Positions 1 to 13,100 of a stretch of 64,000 nt of DNA are shown here, one piece after another. Source of the DNA: Apostichopus japonicus (Eukaryota; Echinodermata; Holothuroidea; Aspidochirotida; Stichopodidae); assembly GCF_037975245.1 (NCBI RefSeq), contig NC_092562.1, positions 16,850,021 to 16,914,020 of the forward strand. Reading direction: 5' to 3'. The position numbers and the translations under genes are program-made. A model generated the notes under the pieces. It searched no databases, was not told the origin of the DNA, and was given only the letters and a program-made list of their open reading frames with translations. Every line of letters starts with the position of its first letter. Positions within the stretch are counted from its first letter, which is position 1.

Positions 1-395
1 GGTTTAGCCTAATACAAAAAATACAAAAGTGGTTATTATCCCTAAACTTTGAATTTGGACATAATGGTAGGTTGATTTTACAGTCTTAATATTTCCCAGA
101 ATGCACCATTTGTTTTGTAAAATTTGGTTCCGAAAACATCCTAAATGGGATTGGACTTTGACAATCTCAGGGGGACATCCGTTCCTTATAAATCCTGGAC
201 CGGTGTCTGATATCTAAGGGTATTTGTTTTTTCTGGGTGCGAGAAATTTAAGTTTGAGTGTAGCAACGAGGAAGTTAAAGTTAATATTACCTCATTGAAC
301 CAAAACAACAACCGTATCATGTGATAATTTCCCGACCTAGTTCCTCGTCCTTATTACCCTCTATGACATAATAATTTGCAAAGCTGTAAAGTTAC

Positions 396-1149
396 CTGGA
401 ATATTCTTCCTCCGTGGGGCTGTTGCTGTTGTTACTGTGAGTTGCTTCACCATCGTTCTCTTCTTTTCCTGTCTTCTTTATCTCTTCCTCACGAGTGGCT
501 TCCTTTTCACTTTCTGAAAGATCTCTGTCGTTTCTACGGTCCGTTGAGCCGGCTTTCGTCTCCGACTTGTCCGCACCGGCCCGACCGGTGGATATCGACG
601 GTCCTTCGTCTGTCCGTCCATCCGTCTCGTCGGCTGTTTCTTTCTCACCCACCGATTGTTTTAGTACTGCACCCAGTCCATCGTCGGACCTCTCCACTTT
701 GGACGCTGGGTCCCGATATGAATTTACCGTGTCGGCAGTGTCGTTCAAGCTTAGTCCGTCTTGATCGTTTCCTCGACTGTTACTTGAATACTTGTCCCAT
801 TCGGAATCAAACTGCCGTAGGACTGTTTCGAAAGAATCCTCGCTTGCAATTGTTTCTTTGTCGACGCCACTCCCGAAGGATGAGTTTCTCTCTTCCGTCG
901 TACCGAAAGAATCTTCTTCATTATTGCACGTCCTTGTTCCAGTCTCATCTCCGACTACCGCAAAAGAACTTGAAGAACTCTGCTGGTGCAGCAACTCTTT
1001 CCTCTCTGCAGAAGAATGCTTGCTCGTTTCTCGCGACGGATCCCCCGTGCCGCTCCCGACAGAGTCCCTTTCGGGAACGTCGTGGTAGATGGGTTTCACC
1101 AACTTCTTCCTCTTCCTGGTGCAGAGATCGATCACATCTTGTTTGTAAA
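396..1149 (-). CDS. ATG4C/D-like exon 6 (large acidic Ser-rich insertion)
   Basis: 754 nt; acceptor ATTCTTTGCAG, donor GTAACT at 395-391. It opens with [10 protein letters not shown], completing the CTVY..DVI motif, then a basic cluster RKRKKLVKP (NLS-like), then about 225 residues rich in Ser, Glu, Asp, Thr and Gly, ending EEEYSR at the donor. In ATG4C/D only ~20-30 residues normally separate CTVY from the VILVPVRLGG strand, which is not yet reached here. The antisense strand of this exon is also open for 262 codons; that frame is a shadow. Confidence 0.85.
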
Positions 1150-4100
1150 CTGCAAAGAATATAACAAACATTGTTATTAAACATTATTAGTTCTATGTAT
1201 CAAGAATGACTACAATACAAGCTTTTGGGACTTTATTTATAAAAACCGATTCCTTTTTTTTTCTATAAGACAGATTTTTGTCTTGACACATCTTCTTGGT
1301 TTCTGAGTTTACCTCTGACAACAATCTTTATTTATTAAACAGCCAACTCTGTAGAAGTTAAGTCTGCTACATTGTAAACTTTTGTACACCTCCTCCTTCT
1401 CAATATACACATAAATAATGCCAGGCCTTTAAGGAGGATTTCTTCTGGAGTGGTGCGTTCACCGAAGACCCGGACCTTTTCATTGAACACCATCACAGAG
1501 GAGGGGGTCGATTCTTGTATAACTCCCCATTCCCAATCTCGCTCCCACCTCGACCCGAATAACATGACTTGTCCAAGCTGGTTGAGAACATGCAATCTCT
1601 CTAAAATGCTCTTAAATGCACAAATCCCCTGCAAATAAATTTATAATATAGCTTATTTCCTCTCATACGGTATCCCACTTCTTAACAGATTTGAGCACTG
1701 AGTGTTCCACGTAGCTGATAAAAAAAAATGCCCACTAACCTAGAATTGAAAGGACATGAATAACAATGTTTAAACAACTTGATCTCCAGATTTCGTATGC
1801 AACAGTTGTCTAATCATCTCTGCGATGAAAGTGTTCAATGTACTACATCTTGAGTGACTGTGAAGTCTGGAATATTACGGACCATTAAAGCACAAAAAAA
1901 AAACAATTCTGTAGCTTCTCTTTAAGCATGTACTTATTAAAGGCTACAAAAAATTATGGTACAAATTCATTTTGGATGTCTATAGCCGCACCGGACATAC
2001 CCATCCATACAACTGGACGTGACTCTTAACAGTAACCTATGAACATCCTTCAGGTTGCGACTCTCTAGATAACTAAATACTGACTGGTTCGCCGTTGTTT
2101 TCCCAACCAAGGTATCATTTAACAACTGTTTTTGCAGCGTGCATGTAGATATAAAACCAGCCAAGAAGTTTCTTGTACTCCATCACTGCCATCTGTGTAA
2201 CTACAGTAGCTATTTCTTAATCTCGGAATGGTTGTATAAAATCAGTGAAGCATCCATTCTATTTCAGTATCTTCTATTGGTCGAATAATAGAAGCTATCA
2301 GAGTTCATTAAGGCTGACAAATAACATTTTGGGACGCTAAATACAGTCAATGCAAATTATTTGTCTGACTCTGGATGACTTGTTAACGATCCTGAGGGAA
2401 GAAATGGTATTGAAATCATTTCTTCATTTCTCTAATACCTGTACAATCCTGGGAGACATATATACATATACTATCCAACATTGGGTTCAGCTCAGGGGCC
2501 TGGTCCACTGCGACCCTGAAAATTTACAATAGAAGGAAAAGAAAACACAATGAGTACAGTTTATTGTCAATGCCGGCCATTTTCATAATAGTTTAGATTA
2601 AGCCCTGGAGTTTGTTCAAACATAACATAATTAAATACTTCCTCCCCTACGTTGGTCAATGTTCGGACCTAACGTCCGTCTTCTCTTGCCTTTAAGTGGG
2701 GTTCCTTCCTGCAGAAAGAGTACAGACCCTTTTCACCCCGCTGGTTTGTATGTTAAAAAATCTCCACGGTTACCCATTTCTTGCACAATGCTAAGCAGAC
2801 ACATGTGCTAGTGTTAGAATTCTAATGGATTAGAACTTACACTTCACAGTCAGGGGCTATATATACAATTTACATATATTTTGTGTAAAGCTCATTTTAG
2901 ATTTAACAATATGGAAGACAATTTCACACAGCCTGGTTGTCTCCTGCAGCCAGGGCTAGAAACCAATATCTCACATATGTTAGGTTACCTCACAGATGCT
3001 ACAGTAGGTTAACTCCCAGATGCTAGGTTACCTCACAGATGTCAGGTTAACTCCCAGATGTTAGGTTACCTCACAGATGTTAGGTTACCTTTCAAATGCT
3101 AGGTTAACTCAGTTATTGACCCATAAATCAGGGATTGACCCATATTTAATTTAGGGTTACATAGCTCACAATTTCAAATCCTACTTTGATCTACAGCATG
3201 AAAATCCTGACAGGAATGCGACAAAGTTTGAGACAGGCTACAGCAGCTGTTTTGGGTTGAGGACAGACCTTGTTATGGTGAGGCTACCAGTATGAAACCT
3301 GGTTTATCTTTTGGGAAAGTAACACCTGATATGGACCAGCCCACAACTTGAAGCTGCTTCAATCTGTCGGATTTAACCAGCACTATCGTGAGATCACCAT
3401 CATGAACCGCAGGGTGACCTTAAGCAAAGTAACACCTTGCTAGCACCTGCCCAAACTCGAGGCTTCCTAGCTCTATTGACTGTGATCAGGACTATGGTGA
3501 GGTCACCGGCTAAAACCTTGCTTTGACCTTAAGCATAGTAACACCTGACAAGGACTGGATCAAAACAAAGTATATGAGTACCTATTATGGCTGAGACCAA
3601 AGACTATGATGAGACCCACCAGTATGAAGCCTCTGTAATATTGGCATACTTACTTAATGATATGGGCCACTGAAGCTGGACCAAACCAGTCCCCTGCTCT
3701 TTTACCGGAATGCTTCCCGATCTCTACTAAATGGTGGACCGAGAATGGGCTCATATCGGAGGGTTGGTCGCCGAACCATTGGATTATTTGACGATGTAAC
3801 TTTTCAGACTCCACGGTTTGACTCTTGTAAAGATTCCAGTCTATGTAGAAGGAAATAAATCATTTAGCATTGTTAAAGTTACAAAGACCGAGACAAAAAA
3901 TTAATGGAACTTACAAATGCCCCCCTCCCCCGCCCCCCCCCCAAAAAAAACATATCATCTATAGGATTTTCTCTTGCCTACATATGATTTTTAATACCTG
4001 TATATCAATGGTTTTCTAATAGTGAAGGGTTAGTGAGAGGTGATGGGGTGGGATGGTGGGGCGGTGGGGCGGTGGGAACAATAATACCTGTTCTTTTATT

Positions 4101-7100
4101 CACAGATCACACTCATTAAATGGTTATCTGGCAGGTAAACATTCACACCATACCTTGGTGTAGAACAACACTGTGTACAACAAAAGATATATCTAGACGG
4201 TCACCGGGTAAGCATGTTCAAAAAAGATTTAACTAAGTCCATTGAAAGAAAAGAAAGACTTGTATATACTCTGGGTGGTAGAATGAGAAGGAGGGACATT
4301 GACCAATAGTGATTAATCTGATCGGTCAGATGTACAGTACCATGTACTCAAAATGTTAAATCTGAGCAAGGCAGCCAGAGGTCGTTAAGAGATGCAAAGG
4401 AAGCGAGAATACAAGTTTTGCCTGTACATCGTTTCATACCATACCTCGTCCGAGGAAGTGAAGGATTAAGGACTGGGCTAGAAGCATCTGACCACTTCGC
4501 AGCATGCATCCCCACCCACAGTCAGTCGTTAATGTCGAACCGGACAGCTGGGGAAATTCCCTTCTATACGTCAACCAGATACGAGACACAAAATCCTGCT
4601 TGAACAGCTCCTCGGCTGGGGAACGAACTGCTTGTAGTCCAGGATGTAGTTTGTCTAGATCAGGGTCTGAAAAAGAAACATTTTGTGGTTAAAATAACAG
4701 TTTGTTAAATCTGATATTATCTAACTTTTTTGACCGATACATGATTACTAAGCTAAGTTGTCATTTCTGTAACCACAGGGAATGTCCCAGAGTCCTGTGT
4801 TATGTGGTCATTTTAACACATGTCTGTCGATAAACTCACATGACCTATTTATTACCTTCCCTCAGTCACATTGATCCTACAATTATATTGTATATTTTTG
4901 CACTCTGCAGATATAAACAGTGTGCCCACTGTATTCATGTCCAAAAGCTTGCTCTAGGTGGGTTCATTTCTTATGATCAGAGCTAAAAGATTACAATTTT
5001 TGTTGTCAAACAACAGCATGAGCACTGACACTTGTCTAAAACAGTATGAGGTGGTATAAAGCTTAAACGTCTCCTCATAATCTGTGGTAGGATGAGATGG
5101 AATGCAAGTGAATGGTTCCTGGAGGAGGGGGGGGGGAGAGGATGGTTAAAAATGTTAATTCCCAGATCTATCACTCTAGAAATCTGGGCAAGAATGCGAA
5201 CAGTAAGGTGTGTTCTGAAAGCCAATTAAATACTTTTTGAGGGCTCCTCTGGAAAGCAGTGCTTCTGCACTGAGCAAGACTACCCTCATAAAGATGACAA
5301 TAATAAAAATAAAATGAAAAATAAAAAAATGTGGGTATGAAAAAAATTTGACCACTTGTGCACAGTACTGCAGCTAACAGCTACGGTAAGCAATATATAT
5401 CCCACCATGATGTGTTATTGTGTTTGTTCTTCCGCTCAGTACTGTATTAAGTATGTTAATTGAGCATCTCAGTATGAAGTGGAAAACATCAATTGTTTCA
5501 CACATTGGTCTATACACAACATTCAATGGACATTGACTGTACAGAGGTGCATACAGTACAGTACTACTACTGTACCAGGTTTCCAAAAGATGAACAGTTA
5601 TTTTTACCAGGTTTTCAAAAGATGAACAGATATTTTTACCAGGTTTCCAAAAGATGAACAGTTAGTTTTACCTGGTTGCTAAAAGATGAACAGTAACACT
5701 GTAATGCAACTTTGCATGCAGTGCACATAAGTATGTTTTTCTTGTTTATGAAGTATTGTATCTGTTTGAGCTGAAGTTGGGATGGTTTAAAAAGGACTTT
5801 CCTTTCCTTGGAGCCCTTCAAGAATCAATTAACCACAACTGATATTGTACAACATATATACTGTACAGTATACAATACATGTTTCATGACAATTCAAGGT
5901 TTAACTGGATAACTCTACGTCTAATAGAACAAGAGTGCCATGGAGATAGGTATAATAAGTGAGGATGTAAAGTTGGTAAGAGTTTTGCGTCAAATGAGAA
6001 ATCGCCACAGAAAATACAATACTGAAAGAAAAAAATGAATAAAAAAGTTGCATTTTGTCATTCGTCAAACTGAAACGGTCTTAAAGATCACAATTTTGCC
6101 GTCTCACTGGTTACAGTACTGTATGATCCCACTAAAAATTAAGGAAATGTTGTTTACTGTAAATAGCGATAACAAATATCACGCAATCTGGTTCATGTTT
6201 ATGCTGCTAAGGGTTTCACATACAGCACTTTTGAATTAAAATATGAATTCGATATGAAACTGATCTATTGATGAAAGCAAAAGGTTCCCAGTTCAGGTCA
6301 AATTACACTGTACAGTAGTATACTGTACAGGGATGTCTCTTTATAAATTATATTCCTAATCCCTGCACAAAGGTCAACGTTAAGGAAGATCATCCTGGAC
6401 TTAACCATAATCTTTTAGATCCACTTGGCATTTTCATAAAAAGAAAAAAAAAAGTATTTATATTCTCTAAAAAAATCCACTTGTTAAGTATATATCCTTT
6501 CACAAACATTGACGTTGCAGGAAGCTTGAAGTGCCACAGCCTGGCTATAAGGGACTTTACAGTTAACTAGTGTATAACAAAGAGACTATACCATTGCCTG
6601 CCAGCTACATAGCAGATATTACTGTACACAGAGCACAAAATAGTTTTAGTTGGGTCACAGACACTTTCTGTAATACAACAATAAAGCATTTATGATCCAT
6701 TTGGCATTTTTTTTATAAAATAAATCTTTTTTAAGATATTCTCAGATACTGAACTTCTTGATAGATTTATAGTAAGGCCTAAGAGCATGTAAGTACAGTA
6801 CTTTGACATTAACACACGTACTGTGCGCAACAACTTAGAGACTAGAACAGAGATTATTACTATATTTTGTGACGTTTTAACATTAATTTATGCCTCAAAG
6901 TTTGCTAAATTATTTATAGCCCTACTGTAAATTAAAACACTTTAGGTACCAAATTATTTTTTACTGTAGGCATATACCCGCCACCTGCCACAGCCTTTCC
7001 TGTACCCTTACATGTGTACAATGAGACTTTTATAGGTCAAAAAAAAATATTACGTACATGTTCAATATGCTCGATAAAAACTATAAACTTTGAATCATTC

Positions 7101-10100
7101 TTGAGGAGTCTGGGAATATACAGTAGTTCTATACTGTACAGAACGTGCAGTTTATTGTACATACTGTACTGTATGGTACAGTATCTATATGTTTGTTTGT
7201 TATACACTATCATTATACTCACAAGGAGTTTCCAACAACTCATTCAAGGAAATTAATACACACATGCAAAACAAGCAACATTTTGTGACTCATGAAGGCA
7301 AGTGGGGGGGAGGGGGACCAAACCCAATGCAGGCACAACAAACCTCAAGCCACAATGTACTGTTAATACCCAAGATGACCTCCCCCCCCCTATTCCCTAC
7401 TCCCATTGGGATACAGTAGGAAGGAACATCCTACAGTTAAAACCAACAGATTAGACATATTATGGACAGTAAATGAGCGAATGAGTGAAGCTATCTATCA
7501 CCAGTAAAGTGCAACAAACTCATGGATATTTCACCTTGACATTTGGACAGCTAATATAATGCCTTCCTCTTTAACAGGTCTTCATTTAGTCTGAAGATTC
7601 GTATCCTGTAGGACACCAGGTATTACTACAGTAAGTGTACATAGATCTCCAGTGCAGTCAATATCAGACTAGTACTGTTAACAGTTTGTGCAGATTCAAT
7701 ACACAAAAGAAATTGTAAGGAATTTTAATGCATAATTTAATAAATCCCCAAAATGGTCACATAAAATATGTACCTCCCTTTAATACATACCTAGTGAGTA
7801 TATGTACTTTCATAAATAGATTTCGAACAAGCAGGAAGGAAAAGTCTTTGAAATTGCTCCGATGAATGCAAAAGTCAATTTTTTCAAGAACATTTAAAAT
7901 ACTTTTGACTCTTACTGTCCTCATGATCAATAAAATCAATTACCCGTTATATGTTGTGAAATGCTCTGCAATTTTGGTAAAATTGTCTAAAATATGCAAA
8001 AGTTGCTTTCAAACTGCCATTATTAGAGTACCATACTGTACCTTTTTCAACACGAAAATCGAAAGTTTACATGTACAGTACATAAGGTCAGCTTAAAAAC
8101 TTGCACTACAGTAGATGGATGTATACTTGAATGAATTTACTGTACATACAGAGTGGGAAAAGTTCAATATGGTATTAAGTCTTGTCTCATTAAAAATTCC
8201 CAAAATGAGAAGATGCTTTAAACTAGTATACGAAAATACTGTTGGAAGATTCTACAGATTTCAAAGGTGTACAGTGTTTTAAAGCCTGACGATGATGATG
8301 ATTCAAAGGTTTAATACTGGCTGCTAAGATACAGAAAAACATCTTGAAAGGTTTTGTAAATCCCACAACTGGACAGTTGACTAGGCGATAGAATGAAAGG
8401 GAGGTACACTGTGTACAGTAAGTTCACAAGAGGTGAGCTGTACTGTGGGAGCTACAGTACAGTATTTGTACGTCACTGTCAAGAATAGCAGAAAGTCATG
8501 CTACTGTACTAATTGTAAAGTCAGAGTGCAGTAGAGCTCTATGAGGAGACAGGTAAGTGATGATGTACAGAAACTTAAAAGAAGCACTTGGCTGATTTAG
8601 ATTTCAAGAGTAGATATGGAATAGTGGATGGATGATTCACAGTGCTCAAGGGTAATGTTTAACAGTACTTACTTGCAAAGTCAATGAATAAGACCTCGTA
8701 CAGGGACCCCGTATATACATACATCATGTATATTCATGAGAATAGATGTGCCACAGGTTGAATTTTACATGGTCATCAAAAACCATCCATGTTTGCCAAA
8801 TACTCTGCTTTAAAGTATACCACAAATATCTCAAAGAATTTACACATTTTGTTTTGTTTTTGGCAAGTTAAGGCAAGAGAACTTTCCGTATTTTTTTTGT
8901 TTTATGACAGACATTGTTGAAGACTTTTAGGTCTAAACTTAACGTCAAACACTTCATACTGTAGTGCATGTACAGTATGTATACCTTTAGGCAGTGCATA
9001 CAGTTCTGTACAAAGTCTTACTATTAAAAACAGTGTTAAATACAGTAAAGTGTGAATTTTCTATATAGTACTGTACATACACAGCAATATTTGTGCAATA
9101 TAATTTCAATCACTGTGGGGTCTGCAGGTGGTAACATATATATTTCTTTTCCAATTCAGTTCAGGCTAATGAATACCAGATATTTATCAATTATGATACG
9201 TGTCTGTGACTGAAGGAGTTACTGTACAGTAGGGCTGAAAGTTTTGGCATACCAAGGAAAAGACTAATCAATTCCAGAATTATAAATTACATGTGTTTTA
9301 AAAAAAATAAGGAGCTAATGAAGTTTATGAATAATCACAAAAATATCACAATGCCATAATCAAACGTTCTGGAATATTGTATCTGTCCTCTAATGTCGTT
9401 GTCCATGCTGAAGATTAACTTAAGAGATCATTCAGTACACCTGCAAAAAAGTGGGCCACTAAAAATTTGCTGGGCGTTTAACTTTTCTGAAGGGTGTACT
9501 GCAGGTTTGAATTTGAGCAAGGACGTCCATTATCTGCCTTACTAGCATATTTTGGGCCAATGCCAGAAAGAGACAGATTTTGGTGACATGGACATGGTTA
9601 ACAGTTTTATATTTAGTACCTGTACTACTGTGAATAGGCATACATACAGTACAGTATCTATCTACAGGCATACAGTATACACTGTGCAGTAGGCTTACTG
9701 TACTTATAGAATCTACATGTACAGTATAGAGTAGGCATGTATTAGGTAGCTGGATATGGATATCTTCATTTTATATAATAGGGTCAAGTGTACACTTCAG
9801 TAGAATATGGCTTCACACCACCTACAGTATAGCCATGCAGGAAATAGCATCCACTAGGGGCTGCCTTAAATTTACTAGACCTAGATCAAAGGAAACAGCA
9901 TCTGTGATGCAACACCGTGAAAAACGTCAGGTACAGTACTCTGTGGCACAGAATGTATGGATGTGAACTTCATACGGTCTTCACTACTTTACAGAACTAG
10001 GTCTACTGTAGCTGTGGTCCTGTTATGCCTCCCAGGGCATTTAGTGCCATTTACCCTTTTAAAAACATGTCATCTGGATATTAAAACACATGGTCTCTGT

Positions 10101-13100
10101 CAGGAAAAATAGACTTTTGATGTCGATCAAAATGTTTCGTTTTGACAAACTGCACTCAATTCAGGGTTACCCTCTCCCCTCCATTCCCCTACCCAACCCC
10201 CACAAAACTGATTGGTTTGTTTATTACAAATGACTGCAGTATATCTACTTGTCTCCGTTCAAAGCATGCATTTAGCCATCTACCCATTCTGAAAACAAAT
10301 AAAGACTGTTATCATTTAGCACTGCACCCAACTGACCCACTTGTATTCAAAATTACACTGTTTGACACAAAGTGATAAAATGATGTAAGATGTGACGGGA
10401 TTAATGAAGATTTTCAAGAGCGATAGAAGAACGATGCTTGCATAAGAGGATGGCAACTACGGAAGGGAGATGGCCGTACACGCACACAAAGAATTGCCAG
10501 ATGCTATCTGAGCGAGTTAAATACGGTAATTGCATAAGGTTATATGAGGTGAGAAGGGGAGTACACGCTGTGAATTACAAAATCAATTTAGGGTTCTAAC
10601 AGCTTTTGAAGTCAGTTTGGCAGGTAGTGGAGAATTAAAAGGCAGGAGGTAAAGCCAATTATCCCAGGTTGCATGTTGAACACTGAAGAGCTACTTGTGA
10701 ATTTAAAATGTACATTCCATTTCCATCGGGATCTGACGTTGACAGGCCCAAAGTGGACTGAAAACTAATCCCTTAACTACTCGTTACTAACTGTGAGGAA
10801 GTTCTCCATACTCTTACCTTCTGGTCTATGATGATAACATTTCCCTAGTAACCAAATAGCCTTGTGAATATTGAAAAGAGTTTTAGTCTTCACCGTCCAA
10901 CCTGCGAAAAAGAAAAAAAGAAATGAAAGATGATATTCCGTCTTTTATTAATGGCACAATCGTATGGAATTGCAATTTATAGACTTCTAGATGCACACAT
11001 ACTGTGAGTGTGTGCTATTGTAATGGTAAAACTACATTTACTGTACTGAATGTAAACACAGCAATTTCTGTACAAGTATAAAACGCCTGCTTTCGAGCAA
11101 AATACTTTAAAATGTTACAAAGTAGACTATAGTGTAAGTAACATACTGTAGGTTAGGTATGGTCTAGATTGGAGTGTACAATACAGGGTATATATGTGTT
11201 GTATGAGGGGACAGCTGTATGAGAAGAATGAAGTTATTAATTCAACTAATTTGTAGTATACTGTACACACACATGCTACAGTACAGTTAGGTGGAGGTCA
11301 ATGAATTTCATTCGATCTGAAATTCTTGGGAAGGTTACACAGTGTAACGTTTGGAAACCTACAGTTTCACAATTAAAGAAATTCTACCTTTCTTCCATCC
11401 ACCCTCCCTAACGTTAGATCAGTAGTAATTGCTATCTGAAAGAAGTTTATACTGTACACGTGCACTCAGGGGCGGCGATTTGTTTCAAATATTGGGGGGG
11501 ACATTTGCTTGGGTGCAGGCGAATTACTATCTAAGCGGAGCGCCACCATTGGTTGGCGCGCAGCGTACAAGAAAATTTCTGGTTTTGATAGCCCCCAGAT
11601 CACCGGAAATAGCACTTCTCGGGCTTGAAAATGACCAACCAGATGTACAGGGCCAAAGCCAAAATTACCGTAATTGTGGTGGGACGGAATTTGATAGACC
11701 TTTTGAATAATACCACTTTATATGTAGCATATATGAAGGAATCAGGATATCCACACAAACAGGTCAGTCACAGACTGCAACCAGACACAAAAAAAAAAGA
11801 CACAAATTTGAAGATGTTGCCATGGTAACACAAATATATTGACGTGGTGGGACGGAATGATAAATCTCATGAAATCATGTACATGTAACCTTTATGTAAT
11901 TATTATCAAAAGTAGTACAATATCATAGTAATTATTAACACTGAAATGGAGGTGAACTATTCTTCTACCATTAGGGAAACAATGGCAGAAATTATACTTC
12001 ATGCATAAGAATTGTGTTAATTTTACCGAAAGTGTGTCAATGTGGTGGGACGGAATGTGGTGGGACGGAATTTTTTTCCAATGTAAAGGCTGTTGATTAG
12101 GTACGAAAACAATCAATAATTATGTTTTCTCTCACAAGAATTTCATAAGCAACAATGAAATTTATGCTGTCCAGAGTGAAATATTAAATATGCTCGATAA
12201 GATCTTGGACTTATTCAGTTGGAAAGTTATTTCGAACATTTGTATTGGATGCTTTGTACGCTGCTCGATTATTTGCTTTCTGGTTGGCCCTTTGCCTTTT
12301 CTTCCTACTCCACTCCCATTCTGGAAATACCTCAGCAGTCAGCACCCCATTCTCTCCTTTTTCTTCCTATAACGTATGTATCTGCTAGCAGACACATTTT
12401 GAGGCTCAGGATTCTCCATATTGATCTGTTTTGCAAAGTGAGATAAAAGGACATTCTTACCAGCGGGATGCATGAAAAGGGGACTGGGGGTGGGGGGTAT
12501 AGCCACACACATTTCTGGCTTAATTATTGAGAAGTTGGGGGACCAGGAAGCAATAGTGGTCTTCCCCCATATGCCAACATGTGAATAGAAAGAAAGAATA
12601 ACTTGGCTTTACCATCCTGTGAATTGTGTAAATTACAAATGCAATGTTATGAGAGTTGGCCTCACAATGTGCAGTTATGAACAGGCTGAATAATTGCTAG
12701 GCATAGACAGTATACACTTCCTGCACAATATATTTCAACTAGCCTACATGGTGTTTTGGTTCACTTTTTTTGCATCGTAGGCTACAAGTTTCAAAATCCA
12801 ACTTAGTATGGTAGATAGCAACAGCTTAGGCAGCATGCCATATTCTGTTAGGCAACAGCTTAGGCTAAAACATTAATTTACTAGGCTAGACAACTCCAGC
12901 AAAATATGTAATATTTCATCTAATGGGTTTGCTTCCTAGCATTAGTACTGTAGGCTACACATTTCTACCTCTCATTATACTATAAGTTTTGTTTTAAACC
13001 TTTCCAATATAGCATAGTTTGTTAGGCAACAGCTTAGGCTAAATCATAATTATCACTATCAAATTGTCTGAATTGCTTACTGTATAACCATGAAATGGAG

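Noticed and set aside
376-1164. 262-codon plus-strand ORF
   Set aside because: Antisense to ATG4 exon 6; the minus frame has splice sites and family motifs at its edge, the plus frame has none.
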